NCBI RefSeq assembly: GCF_022458985.1
Contig: NC_061782.1
Coordinates: 8,883,672 to 8,947,671 of the forward strand
Direction of reading: 5' to 3'
DNA length: 64,000 bases
Source of the DNA: Mugil cephalus
Taxonomy: Eukaryota; Chordata; Actinopteri; Mugiliformes; Mugilidae
Shown: positions 1 to 13,700 of the stretch, one piece after another
Position numbering within the stretch: the stretch's first letter is position 1
Layout: each line of letters begins with the position of its first letter
Made by a program: the position numbers and the translations under genes
Notes under the pieces: generated by a model
What the model saw: only the letters and a program-made list of their open reading frames with translations
What the model was told of the DNA's origin: nothing
Database searches by the model: none

Positions 1-1565
1 CTGAGGGGAGAGAAAATGTCCTGCGAGTCCAGTTTACTGTAAACTGAAGAGGGCGGAAAGAAGAAGCAGAAGAAGAAAAAAAAAAGGAAAAATCAATCAA
101 AGATGTTGTACGTGTTAAGAGTACAGCTTCAAAAATGAGCCATTTTCTCAGTCACTGGTTTGTATATGAAAGTATGTTCAAAATAAAAAAAAAAACCTGC
201 TGTAATATGTTCAACTGGCTCTGATGTTGGTCATTTTTTAACAGAAAAACAAACTATGTAGCCATGCAACTGATCAGAAATATCACACATAGACATTTTA
301 TTATAAAATATATATAATGTGATGCATCTCCAAAAATTCTGGGCGTTTTTACCTACAGCTGTTTATTTGTGTAGATGGTCTGGAATCAAATCTGTGCTTT
401 TTGACTTCAGATTTAACTAAATGTATATTTAAAAATTATGAATGAATTTATCTGAGTTTGGGCTTATTTATATGAGCTACATTACCTAGCTTAAATCTTC
501 TGGAAATTATTTGGTAATATAACAGCATATATACTCAGAATAGTGAAAACTAATGATTAATTCCATAATTTATTTACATGAAACAACTATCACTTGAAAT
601 TAGGTTCTGGAATAAGTATCGAATTTTGAAATGCTAAATGTGTAGAAACCCTGTAAAACTCCTTCAGAAATCACCCACTTTAAGTTCTCTTCATTTTCTT
701 TATTTTATTAAAAATTGGAAAAAAAAAATATTGATCAATTATCTGAACATTATTAGCAAAAGGCTTTTTAATATGCATATGTACAAACAGGTCATAAGAG
801 GGATAAAATCATAAATACTCTGTCAACAAAACAAGAGAAAAATGCCTGCAGTGTTAGAAGCAACCGCTGTTAGGAAACAGAGAGCGATGCTTTCATTGAA
901 CTGCGTCCCACGTTCTGGTTGCGCTTCAGAAACACATCGACCCCATCGGCGATGTCAGCACCATAGTCTCTGAGAGGAACTCAAACAATGTCCCTACTAT
1001 CGAAATCTCTCCTATTAGGAAGATCAAAACTCTTTAAGAAAAATATATCCTCTTCATCGTATGAAAGCACCTTGTTATTAAGTTTACCAAGTATGTTAAA
1101 GCCATAAGAGGAAGTGCTAGGCGTGTTTTTTTTGTTTTTTTTTTCAAATCTACGTCTCTCAGCAAGCACCATATCCCAGTAAGACTGTTTGTTGTACCCT
1201 TTTTTGGCACCACTCCTAAGGTATCTTAAGTGCCTTAATAAATGTGAATAAATCATTTACTAACACCTTATTGAAGAAACTCTTTGAGGTTCGTAAATGT
1301 GATAGAAATCCCTACGATTTCGTGCTTTTACTTGTAGTTAGACATAAAATGTTTCCAGTCTCTACAGATCAGTTTTACATAATAAGCAAACTGTTGTGTC
1401 GCCAGGTTGTGACATGCAAAGCATTAGTAAATTATTTGTTAACATTAATAAAGCAGAGGTTTTAAAAAGGGTGACTTATCAGCCCCACTAGTTTGAAACA
1501 GAGGGGCTCTTCACAACTGGTACCTCAGTCTGTGTGTGTAAATCCTTTACTGCTACCACTGTCTG
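1..1565. other. Non-coding stretch downstream of vit
   Basis: AT-rich sequence with many short A and T runs. The only open frame of any length is a 91-codon one on the minus strand (981-1256), rich in Lys, Arg, Ser and Asp, which I do not recognise and for which no splice partners are visible. I see no coding exon, RNA gene or repeat with clear ends. Confidence 0.5.
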
Positions 1566-1571
1566 TTTATT
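1566..1571 (-). terminator. vit: Polyadenylation signal of vit (AATAAA)
   Basis: Canonical AATAAA on the minus strand (TTTATT on plus), about 190 nt past the vit stop codon at 1759-1761. It is the first perfect hexamer after the stop, implying a short 3' UTR. Confidence 0.55.
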
Positions 1572-1758
1572 TGGGATTCAATGCTGATAGATTTTTTTTT
1601 CTTCCAAACCCCCAATCCTCACCTAAATTCAAACCCCTCCCTCCTCAAATATGGGGACCCACCATCTGTGTAAATTTACAGTCACTGTTCTGTAAGGACG
1701 GCCCAAGATTCAGGATGTTCGCCTATCTCCCCCCCTCCCTCAACCTCGTCCTCCGTCT

Positions 1759-4700
1759 TCAGTTTCTGGGCTGCGAGTTGAACTCCTGGCAGATGTTGTT
1801 GATGATCTTGGGCACAAACTTGTAGAGGTTGTCGAACTCGTCCACGAAGAACGAGTGCTCCTTGTCGGGGTCCGTGGCGATGTACTCCAGCTCGTCCTGG
1901 GCTGCCCAGGCGATGCCAATGGAGTAGGCGATCACACCTGGATCAGGGGAGAGGACACCGTGAAGAATGACATAGGCATGTTTGTCACATCAAACACATT
2001 CCCAGTGTCCGTTCACTCACTCCCTGACTCCTACTCCCTGTGTAAGGGTTGCACTATATAGTGAGCTCAATCCCAGCAGCTTTTGGACACTATACATCGT
2101 CACTACAAATCATCGTTTCACGCACAGTTAATGACGTCACTGCTGTCGCATCATTACGTGACAGACTGTTGCGGCTCCCCTGGTTATCCCATTATAATTT
2201 ACACATTATGATGATGTGACGTGATGATTTTGTAAATAAATATGTGTGATGTTCATATAAAAAAATTATGTTTTGAGAAAAAGTTTCATATTTTCGTGAC
2301 GGAACTTCAAAATGTGTCTCACTAACAGCCATTAACGGCTGTGCCGTTAGAGACGCAATGCATGATGGGATATCCACCACCCGTTGAGTGACCATCGCCA
2401 CTACTTTTCGCAAGTAGTGGCTTCGGAAACCACTACAAAATGGCGTAACCCCCTATATAGGGCCCTATATGCAAACTTGTCACCTGCTTTTAGCTTCCTC
2501 CTTTAAAAAGCCAACATAAATTAGATTTCTTCATGCAATTTGCATTTTTCTTTCCATTTCATTAAACTTACACTTTTTTTTTAAAAAACTTCAACATTAT
2601 TTTTCTCTCCATGCTTTTGTGTTGGTTGACTTCTGAACGCCCTGTATAAAGGTTAGCGGCGATTTCGGACACATTGTTATCGATGACCTCTGACCTTGGC
2701 TGTGGACAGCCAGCGCAGGCACCCTGACGTCATCGTAAGAGCGCCCGTCCGTGATGACGATCATGATCTTGCGTTTGTTGGGTTTGGATTTGCTGAAGAG
2801 CTGATCGGCGGCGTAGGTGATGGCAGCGCCGGTGCTGGTCCCGCCGCTCCAGTAGTTGATGCGCTTGATGGCGTTCAGAAGCTCGGCCTTGTTGTTGTAC
2901 TGCCCGAAAGCGAACTCCAGCCTCTGCTCGTAGGTGTACTGCACGGCCCCGACCCGCGTGTCCGTGTCAGAGATCTCAAACTCCCGCGTGACGTTGGCCA
3001 CAAACTGCAGCACCGTGCGGAAGTTGCCGGTACCCACGCTGCTGGAGCCGTCGATGACGAAGGCGATGTCGTTGGCGTTGAGGCAGGTTTTGCTGCACAC
3101 CAGGCGGTCTGTGTCGCACACCCTCTTCACCAGGGGCTGCACGGCCTTCCTCAGGGCAAACCAGCTGTTCACAGGGAGGGAGAAGAACCCATTTGTCCGA
3201 CACACGGCCTGTGGGAAAAAATCAGAACACCACGTGGTTCAATCTGTTTGAACACCTGTCACACATCTTTGTGATAACCACACTCCACCTTGTCAACAAA
3301 GTTGGCCTCTACTAGGTTTTGCTTCTCGCTGTCGTCGGGACCTTCAATGGTGACAAAGAATATGTTGATGCCCGACTCTCGGGCGAGACGAGACGCCTCT
3401 TCCACCTTGTCTGTGGGCCAGCCGTCCACCAGCACCACTGCCACGTTGGGGGCTCCTCCTCGGTTTCCATTGGCGTCACTGAAATACTGCTTGTTGATGT
3501 AGGAGAGGGCCTTTCCTGTCCGGGCACCAGGGGGCGACAGGGAGACAGTTACACTATGTCCACCTTGCACATAGCCATGTGGCTGAAAATGCACCAATGA
3601 GCAGAAGGTTGATGAAGAAAAAATAGGTGGTTATGATGCACAGCAGTGTACACCGATGACTTAATGTTGTGTAGTTTTCCCCTGTGCTTCCAGAACAGTT
3701 GCGACTGGACATGGACCCCATCCCACAGATACTTGATCAGTTTGGGATCTAGTGAATTTGGAGGCTCAGTTCAGTTTTTCAAGTTTTTTGAGTTGTTCCT
3801 AAACAGTTTTTGTGTGTGTGTGTCTGTGCATCCTCCATTATTATGGGATGGGGGGTGTCTGGTCTGGCTTAGAAAACCCAAAGGTCCAAAGATTTCCTGC
3901 AGAACATTGTATTGTAACAAGGTGGTTCATGAAGTTATGCCTGTTTAGTGGAGGCCTTTGCGTCATCAATACATTCAATAGCAAACTTAAAAACGTACGG
4001 TATGCCATATAAAAGCTTGACTGTGTATTTTCTCCCTGTATATTTAACTGCATATCACCCCCAAAAATAGTGACATCGTGTCATTTAGTCTGCCGCAGTG
4101 TTGTTGGTGGTCTTAACAATGCAGGAGAGGCTCTGTTGGGGACTTCAGACGCTTTTATGACCAATCACCCTGTTGTATGATTAGAGAGAAGTTCTGGGCA
4201 AACACAAACAGCACTATTTGTATCGGCCTGCAAAATTTAGCAAGTCATAAAGACGCATGTGGCACTGGATGCACGCTGAAGCGCCAACCAAAGCGGAAAA
4301 ACACCACTCGCACTCTGAAAGCTGACCCCTGACGAGCTGGTAAAACCTAGAGCTTTCTGGTCAGAGCAAGAAGAAAAACAGGGCTTTCAGAAGCAGGACT
4401 GTAATTTAGCTAACAGTGTCTCGCTGCAAATTTAGATTTAATTCTATCCTTCCATGTGAAAATGTGCCTGGGTAGTAAACCATGCGATAATTGCACCCCT
4501 TTCCCTTTCACACTTGTGTTTGTAGGCATCTGCAGCAGCTGGCAGCTCGCGGAGGGTCACTCACCCACATTGGAGAGGCCTCCCTTCTGCACGATCTTAT
4601 CTATGCCGGACTTCACGTCTCTGGAGCTGGAGTAAGACTTCAGGCTGATCTCTGTCACAGGGTCGTCTCTTCGGAGAAATCAACAAACAGCCGCATTATT

Positions 4701-7700
4701 ATTATTATTTTTTCTCATTTAAAACTAATACACCATGCCGCAGCAGGAGAAACAGGGGTTACCCATATTGAATGATGCCCATCATGGGTCCAGCCACACC
4801 CACGTTGATGGTCTGAGCCACCTCAGTGAGGAAGTCCTTCTGGATCTTAAAGCGCCGCTTGCCAATGCTCCAGCTCCCATCCATGAGGAACACAAGGTCC
4901 ACCTTACAATCTGCAAATGCAGCCAAACATTCACTAACCCAGACACTTTAATCTTGGGCTATGGTTTTTTTTTTTGCAAATCTCTACACAAAACGAGGGT
5001 GAAGAACCCTGAACTCTATGAGTAAGAGATGATTTGGAGAGATTTAGCATGCATTAGTGTTTAATGACGCTAATAAGATATGATGCAAGAGAAATAACGC
5101 ACAATAATGCATGATTTATAAGGATCTGTCTAACCTGTGTAACTTTGTTAATGGGAATGACTTTAATGCACACCACAGATACTGATAGAAGCATAACGTG
5201 ATCCTAACACAAGTTCAACTTCAGTTGAAGAATAGCTCTAAAGATGCTATAGACAGTGGTTTTAAAAGGAGTATGAGGTCAATACTTGGGTCTCCTTGTG
5301 ACACGGGCTCAGGTACTCTGGGAACAGGGACCTCTTCTCTGGGGTTGAAACCTGAAAATCAAGAAAAATCCCATCAACTTATTCTAAAATATATAAACTA
5401 CATTTATGTCCTTGGATAATCGGACATAAGCACCTTTTGTAAGAGGACGGTGGGAATGAATACAGTCATTAACTTTTCCCCTTTCAGCAAGTAATGAAAG
5501 TATAAGTTCTACCCTCTAACTACAGAACGAGAGAAAACATCAGCCTGCTTTATAAAAATCTGCGTCTCTCCACTTTCTAAAGAGCACAAACGTTAACCGG
5601 TATCTGTTGCGGCAAAACAATAAGCCAGACGGGAACTGATTTCATCCTCCAGCAACCCCTGCCATCTGACTCCAAATCCCTTCAATTACAGGCTGAGCAG
5701 AAACCCACATGCTTTTCCTCGGATGGCCTCGGTTTTCTTTGTACTTACAGTCAGAGCTGAGGGGTTTACTGGCAAAGGGACTCACAGCGTGAGGAGCAGC
5801 GGAAGCTATCTCACCTGATTCATAAACGTTTGGTTCTGGCTTCCAGGCATCCACTGGCTCCACTGCACAGACGATATTAGACAAGCTCGGCGTTAGCGCA
5901 TTTCTACCACAAAGCAGCAAGTAACTACTTCACAATAAAAAATTAGCTTAGATTAGCTCAGCTATGAACGCCACACATCTAAATAAATTGCACAGCAAAG
6001 GCTCAAGCTGATGGCTTCCTGGATACGGACAGGTGTTAGTCACCATGGTAACCACTCCTCACCTTTAGTGTGGGTTGTATCCAGTGGCATCCTTTGGTTT
6101 CCGTTTGAGTCAGCGGATCGGGGGGCTAAAGGTAAAATGCATTATCAGTGACGATCGTAAACCCAGCATGGCACTACAGCGCGCTCCCGCTGGCTCCATG
6201 TCTCATCCGGCTGGATGCTTGGTGGTATTTTTGTGGCTGCAAATGGCTCGGGTTTACTTAGATGTGGAGGCTTGCCTGTGCCTTTAAAAGTGGCCTGTAA
6301 TCTAAAAGTGAAAGATTTTCTCTTGATTTTGGAAAGAGTTTCTGCGTGACATGCTGTAAAGCGGTCGACGCGTTGTAGTGTAAACAGAAAACAAATCAAA
6401 CGCGTTTTTGCTTCTGTGAATTTGAAGGAGCAGTTTGGGGAAAATGGCCTTTTTGCTTTATTGCTGAGAGATGATCAGATTGATGCCTGTGGGTTCAAGG
6501 GACTGTTTGGTTTCGGGGTTGTGTGAGGTACTTATCCACAGTGTATTACCTACGATAAATGGTGGTTAGAACGATTACCAACTGCTGTGAATGTGCAGCA
6601 AAATGCTTTCTAGACGCATAATCAGTTTGGGTTTAGGCTATATTTAGAATATTATCATCAGTTTACCTTTACTTTTTCAAACAACGGGGAAGGGGTAAAT
6701 TAACCGTGATTGTTTCAATTACAGAATGCACTGATGAAAGAAAAAGTTTTACCTCACCCTATACAATACAGGAGTAGCAGGTCTGTTATTTTGTTTGTGT
6801 CATTACTTGACTCCTGAGGCCCTGTGTCCTCATATGGGGACACTATGCTTTAGGTTTTTGCAGCGTATTCTGCTTCATTTAGATCTGTTGTCCTCATAAG
6901 GAGGCACTTTTGGTCTTGGTAGTGAAGGGTCAATATGCCAGTCAGTGTAAAAACATGAAAGCAGGAATTTCAGCAGATTCATTCTACGTCCAGTTGTGGG
7001 ACAAAAGTGGACAAGGTCCAAAACCTCATCAAATTTTGTTCTTAAGCCTACTAACATTTGAGGACATTCTGCTTTTGCATTAAAATAAAATAAACTACTT
7101 TAAGTTCAAAGATGATGCTTATTCTTTTTTTATATTTCTTGGGTCCTACTAATCACAAATACCTTTAATGTTAATGCTCGTGTTCCCGGACATGTCCTCT
7201 TTTTGAGACCTAAAAATGTGTCAGACTTTGAAACAAACTTCAAACTTGTCCAGGATTTCGTTCTTTTGAGCCTCAAACATGTTTACGTCAAATTTACAAC
7301 TTTTTCTCAAACTCAAATGTGGTCACCCTGAATAATGTGACACTACAGCAGAGAAGCAACACCCACGTTGGGAGCTGGGTACAGGTCTCCAAACTGTGTC
7401 GACCACCACTTATTGTTGGTGAAAGTCTGGCTGTGGATAAGTGTAAGTACCTCAAATAACCCCACTTAAAAAAAAAGATGTAGGTATTCATTTAAGTGGA
7501 AGCTAGAGGTTATGATTAACCTAGCTTAGCATAAAGACTTGATGCAGGGGGGAGCATCTCGTAAGACTCGACATGAGAACACAAAAGAGCAGTCACGTCT
7601 GCAACGAAAAGCTTTTTGCATCCACAGAATCCCGACCCATACACATGACCGTCTAAAAACCAGAGGAAACTGGTTAGTTCCCATTAAATAGAAACAGAAG

Positions 7701-10700
7701 AAGAACAAAAACAACACTTACGGTATGGTCCAAAGTTATAAAACCAGCGCTCAAAGTCTGAGATATCAGGCCTGCGCTCCCGGGCTAGAGGAGGATGTTT
7801 TGAAACCCGTTAGTATGGAGAGAGATTCAGAGAGAAAAGCACACATTTCCATGGTTGGCGATTGGTCATATATGCTTCCTAACCAATCCCAGACCAGTGA
7901 AAACAATGGCAGAATTATCACCTTAAGTATCTCACTCTCACATGCGCAGTGAACCTGCCCTGTTCTCTCTCCTCCTTCACACTTCAAACATCCTCTCATA
8001 TGGCAGGCAGATGGCATGTAAACACAATGTCCTGAGACGCGCATTGCATGTACTCGCACACGGAGCCAATTCGACATGTACGTGGTGAGCAGATACCAAA
8101 CTGTATCTGTCACACGGCCATGCGGTGTTCTCACATGCAACACGAATGGATACGAGGTGCAGTAACCTGAAGTGCACACCAAAAATCCGTCATGTTGTCT
8201 TATAGAGGGAGGCTGACTTACCTGGAACGTCAGATGTGTCCGTCTCGGTCCACGTGTATCCTGAGTCTGGGACTGCATAACTAATATCTGAATGTACAGC
8301 AGAGAAGGCGGAGGCATCAGCAAAGGGTTACATTTATTAAGAACATTGACAGCATTTTGTGACTCATGGATATATTGAAAAAGGACGAGGCACTCCCAAT
8401 ACATCCATGTTGTCAGCATTAGTTCTTACTTCAAAGCACCACTATGGAGTCTTCACTTGTTTGACAGGTATTAAAGATCAGAACACGTAAACAGAGTCAA
8501 AGTGGTGAGAAGTCTTATTCTGATGAATTGACTGTCAACAAAGCTCCGGTTCACATTTATCACTGAAGATAAATGCTACTAAAAATGATTCCTGAGCTTA
8601 ACTGAGAATGAAAATATATTATTTTTCCAAAGTTACCGTGTTTCACAATGGATTCGTATAGTAAAACGTACAGTTAGGTATATACACCGATCAGGCATAA
8701 CATTATGACCACTTGTGTAATATTGTGTAGGTCCTTGAGGGGAGGTTGGGTTGAGGGGAGGGGCCTTTGTGTATCAGGCTTGTTTGTTCCACAGATACTT
8801 GAACAGTTTTCGATCTAGTGAATTTGGAGGCCAGGTCAACATCTTGTACTGTTTTTCATGTTTTTTTGAGTTGTTCCTAAATAGTTTTTGTGTGTGTCAT
8901 ACATCTGCATCTTGCTATGGTGGGGGCGCCAGGTCTGGTCTGGTTGGGTGGTACATCCACATGAACGCCAGGTCATGCCAAGTGTTTTCCAGCAGAACAT
9001 TGTATTGTCACAAGATGATCAGTGTTATTCACTTGTCCTGTCAGAGGTCATAATGTTGTGACTGATCGGTGTATTTTGGACATATTTTTGGAAGGTGGCA
9101 CAATTTTGGTTGTTTTATCTGTTTACCTGGAAACTAGATTTACAGTTACAAAATAAATATATGTGCTTAAAGTGCTCGGCTTTAATCCAAGGACCAACTC
9201 AAGTTTATACAGACTATCAAATAACAATTGTGTCACAGTTCAAAAATATGAAATGCATGGAACCATGGAGAACCATCGGTCCATACGTAGGCTCATCTGA
9301 GACAAACTTCTCTTACCTAACTTAGTTTTAACCTTAATCAAAACAAATGGCTTTTTGATTAGCTACTGAAGCGTGATCCATTCTGTGTTTCGGTACCTGC
9401 TGGTCGTCGAGCCGCAGGGAACCAGTCAGGGCGCGGAAAAGGTGGTGGAGGCCAATCCCTTCTGGGAAAAGCTGTGCAGGGAAAGATTAGAAAGCTGCGT
9501 TCAGGACAAGCATCAAGGTGGAGCATGCTTGTGACCTCCACTATACCTCACCGCGTTATTAGCGGAGAATGCACAAGATGTTCAGCCTTGAGTTGGACGC
9601 TAAACATACAGTAGTCACTCAGACAGACAGAGACTGAGCGTTTTAGTGGCGTTTAGCTTTTCTCTTTCTACCTGGAGGGTAGAAGGGAGACAGAGGATTG
9701 CTGAGAAAAAAAGTGTTTCCCATCTGTTGCTTCTGGCCTCGCAATGTCTTTACACTCGTAAACCACTCAAACAAAAAAAAAGGTTATTCAGCCATAATCT
9801 TGCATCGCCCAAGGTTAACTGACACGTGATTGAACATCAGAAGCCCAAACAGCTGAGAAAAACCATAACAGTGCGTCTCGTCCGTCTAAACTGACAGGCG
9901 TGACAACACACTTCAGTTAACCCCTCTCTGTGGTGGATGGTTAGCTTACACAAACACGCAGCCTGGGCTTTGAGGTTCCCATCCAGTGGCAGCTAATGAG
10001 CAGGGCCTTTGTTGACTGCGGGGGCCAGTCAGTCTTCCACTGAAGCGTGGGAGTATTATTCTAAAGTAGGTGTCAAACCAGGGACAGTGTAGATAGCGGG
10101 ACGAAGAGATTAGGCTAATCTGCTGCTGGGTGAAGTCCCAGTGCTATACGGCAGACAGTACTGTTATTTCTTTCTAATGAAACAAGTGCTTTAACGGGAT
10201 TGAATTCAACTCTCTCGATATTTGTCACTTCAGTGGTCACCGCGGCCAGAAGGTCAGAGCAGGATCAGACGTAGATTGGCGCTCATTCTGCAGTATAGGC
10301 CTTCAGCACTACTGCTTGACATCTCAAGTCATAAAGCAAAGTTGATTTAAGACCAGCACGGAGACCCAACGTACGCCACTTAAGCACCTATTAAGGATGA
10401 TTTTTCATGAATCTTTCTGGCTGACATGTGGGCTTGTCTCATTACAAATGTGAGCCTAAACTGGATAATAACATTTCTAGTAATCGGAGCTATAAATTCA
10501 AACATCTGTTTGGGGTGCAGGCAGGTGGCAAAGCGACTTGGGAGAGAAAACCGTTGAGCTCATAAATCAGAGTTTAAAACGGCAACGTCGGCAAGCACCC
10601 GCCCCCGCTAATGCGTCCTTGAGAAAGACAGTGATGGCTCCGGGGGTGCTCCTGCGTGATCCTTACCTCTGACCTCTGACTTCCAGCTTAAAGAATTTCC

Positions 10701-13700
10701 CTAAGGGGGGAGGATCAATAAATTTAAAAAAATTACATTGTTATTACCGAGCCACCGATCCCGATAAATGACTTCTGCACTGACCTACATCTCGCCTGCA
10801 AGAGGTTAGTCAAACAGAGGAGGCACTGGTTTCAAAAAGCTCTCCCTGCAGTGCAGGAATCAAATCATACGATCAGGCACCGTTTAAACAGATATAGGCC
10901 TGTCTAATTTTAGGGATCCATGGTTTTGCATTCCACAGAAGTAAAAAAACATCCTTCGGTGAGCCAAACCTCGACTGGTTAGAACGGCGAGCTTTCTATT
11001 CCTGACAAGCCAGAGAGTGGACCCAGATCCTGCAACGCCGTGGACTGGGTCACACGTCTCTGTGGGAGCAGCACCGGGCCACTCGGTGCCGCTGCTTTCA
11101 TCTCCCTCTCCCACGCCACAAGCATTTACAAGGGTGGGGAAGAAGCCTGACCAGATGGGATCTGTCAGAAGATGTTATTACAGTACTGACAGAGCGCGTT
11201 TCTCATCGTGGTCTTATCTTAAAGACGTCTCAGAGATAATGACGTGAATCCGGGAGAGTGATACGACGTCGCCTCACTTTCTCCTCGAGGCGCATCGTCA
11301 TGTTTTTCTCTGCCGGGTGCAGTGAAAGTTGAGTTTCCGCTTGTATTTCTGCACGCCGTTTATAGAGGACTGGCCGTGCGCTGAACCACAGCATCCCACA
11401 GAGGATAAACGTTAGTGCTGCTTTATAAAACATTTCAACCAGGGTTTTATTGCCCTATTTATTCCCCCGTTTGATCAGACCTGTCTGCAATCTACGTCAG
11501 TGAGTGTGTCTGCAGGTTGCGGACTCCCGCTCGGGGTCTGGAGACACTTACCGGGGTTGGACTGGCTCATGGTTGGAGTCCGCTCGGGTGAAATAGGCTG
11601 AACCCTGTTATAAGCTGTTTGTAGCAATAAGAAACAGACAGATGGAATAAAAAGGGGAAAAGAAGGGAGAAAAAAGAGGGAGGGGGGAGAGAAGAGAGCT
11701 TCAGTACTGGGACTCCATCCGCAAATGCAGCCCAGCTGTTCCTGAGCAAAGTCATAGGCGTTTTTCTCCGCAGCATGATATCAAAAACAAAGGGATATAT
11801 GCTGGGCTTATTTACAGGCTCTTTTCATCTCCGAAAATGAAAATACGAACGGGAGGATGTGCCTGACGACAGAAAAACAGCAGTTATCGTGAAAGGAATG
11901 TTAGCCGAGACGCTTGATGGAGCGGCTTAGCGGTGACCCCGGGGTGAAGATCACAAGAGGCTTATGGGCGCGAACAACAGGGTCAGACTTACAGCAGCCG
12001 ACGCCTCCTGGATTCTTGTTGCGTGCCCTTGACCCTCATTCCCCTCCTGTCCGCCCCACCGGTGCCTGCCTACCTGTTTGTAGCTCTGTTTGTGTGTCTG
12101 TGCATGTGTGCGTTAACGAAGGGGGCTGACCTGGGCCGACTGGAGAAGACGGCTGCCTCCTGATCGCCGAGCCACCCTCTGGTCTGCGCAGGCCTGCGAC
12201 CAAGATTGATATATGAACACGTTACAAGACAACCGATCGTTCAGTGAACTTTCAATCAGATCTGTGCAGCAAACGAACATTAGGCAGGACTAAAAAGCTC
12301 CATGAAGAACGACTGCTGATAGATTGGTGACTCTGCAGTTGGGTGGTTGCAGTTCAGTGAAGAAAAAATGCAATAAATCCTAAAACTTGCTGCCATCGCT
12401 GGTTTTAAACCGTTACTTATCCACGGATGTTTTGCTGAGAGCTGTGTTTTTTTTATTTTTTATTTCAGGAACAAACTATAATTATAGAGGCATTATGTGA
12501 AAATCATTATACACTCAGTTCATTAGGTAGACTGCTGAAAACAATTGCTAAATCTTAGCTTCATGAAAGTTATGATTTTCAGATTTTGTTTGGGATCATT
12601 CAGAAATCTTCAGTTTGGAGGTTTGTCACCTCATCTCATCTTCTTCTTCTACCAGTTATCCTCACTAGGGTCACGGGGAGTTGCTATGTTGGAGCCTATC
12701 CCAGCTATCTATCATAAGGCAAGAGGTGGGGTACACCCTGGCAACCACGCTCCAACAACCATTTGCACTCACGCTTGCACCGAGGGTCAATTTAGAATCA
12801 CCAATTAGCCTAACGAGCCTGTCTTTGGACGGTGGGAGGAAACCCGAGTACCCCGGAGAGAACCCCCCCCTCGCTGGGAGGCGTCAGTGCTAACCACAGA
12901 GCCGCTGTGTCACGCCGTGGTTTGTAGTACTGTTAAATTCTATTGTGTTACACCAACACACGTTTCTATTGTTTTGAAAACCCCATTTTAGTCAGTGGGC
13001 CAGGCTAAAAAAAAAACAGACACACTTTAGTTTAACAGCACCACAAACTGCGCCCTCTAAAAATGATGGCTCGACATAAACTGAACATTTTTTACAGCCA
13101 TTAAGCAGGATTTAGCTCAGGATTGGTCTATTAGGATGCATTCATTTTCACTAGCGTGCCTCATGGTTTGACAAGTGTGTGTATGTGCCAGTTTTATTAG
13201 CCGTAATCGTGTGGCTCTAGACATGTAGCTCAGTCAGAAGATAGATCCCCTGATTTTAACTTTAAGATTGATTGTCAGTACGTTTGCCTCAGAAGTTCCA
13301 GGTGTCCTGAAACTGTAGAAATAATTTGATCTTTGTGTTTTATACAAACCTAATCGAGATTGCCATTGGTCTCAGTGGATTAAGAATTGGCCCATCACAG
13401 GTCAATAAGGAAATAATGTGCTACTCCATATTCAATGGGTTGTTTTAACCCAGAACATTTGGGTGTTTTCCAATGAGTAAAATTAACCACCCACTGCTTT
13501 GTGTACTTGTGTAACAATACCTGCTAAACATCCATTCTCTTTAAAAAAAAATAAAAAAAAATAAATCATGCATGCAATTTAATACACTAAAGAATATAAT
13601 TCAATCCTTAAGCGCTGTTTATACAACTGCAACTATGCAGGTCTATGCAGAGCCAGTGCTGTTGTAAGCATTTAAACTTATGCCCTCATGTGTTGGCATC

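Noticed and set aside
2696-3274. 192-codon plus-strand open frame
   Set aside because: Antisense of the 514-nt vit exon encoding vWA2.
7766-8419. 217-codon minus-strand open frame overlapping two vit exons
   Set aside because: It runs through introns between vit exons 8287-8222 and 7784-7722 in a different frame from those exons; a shadow.
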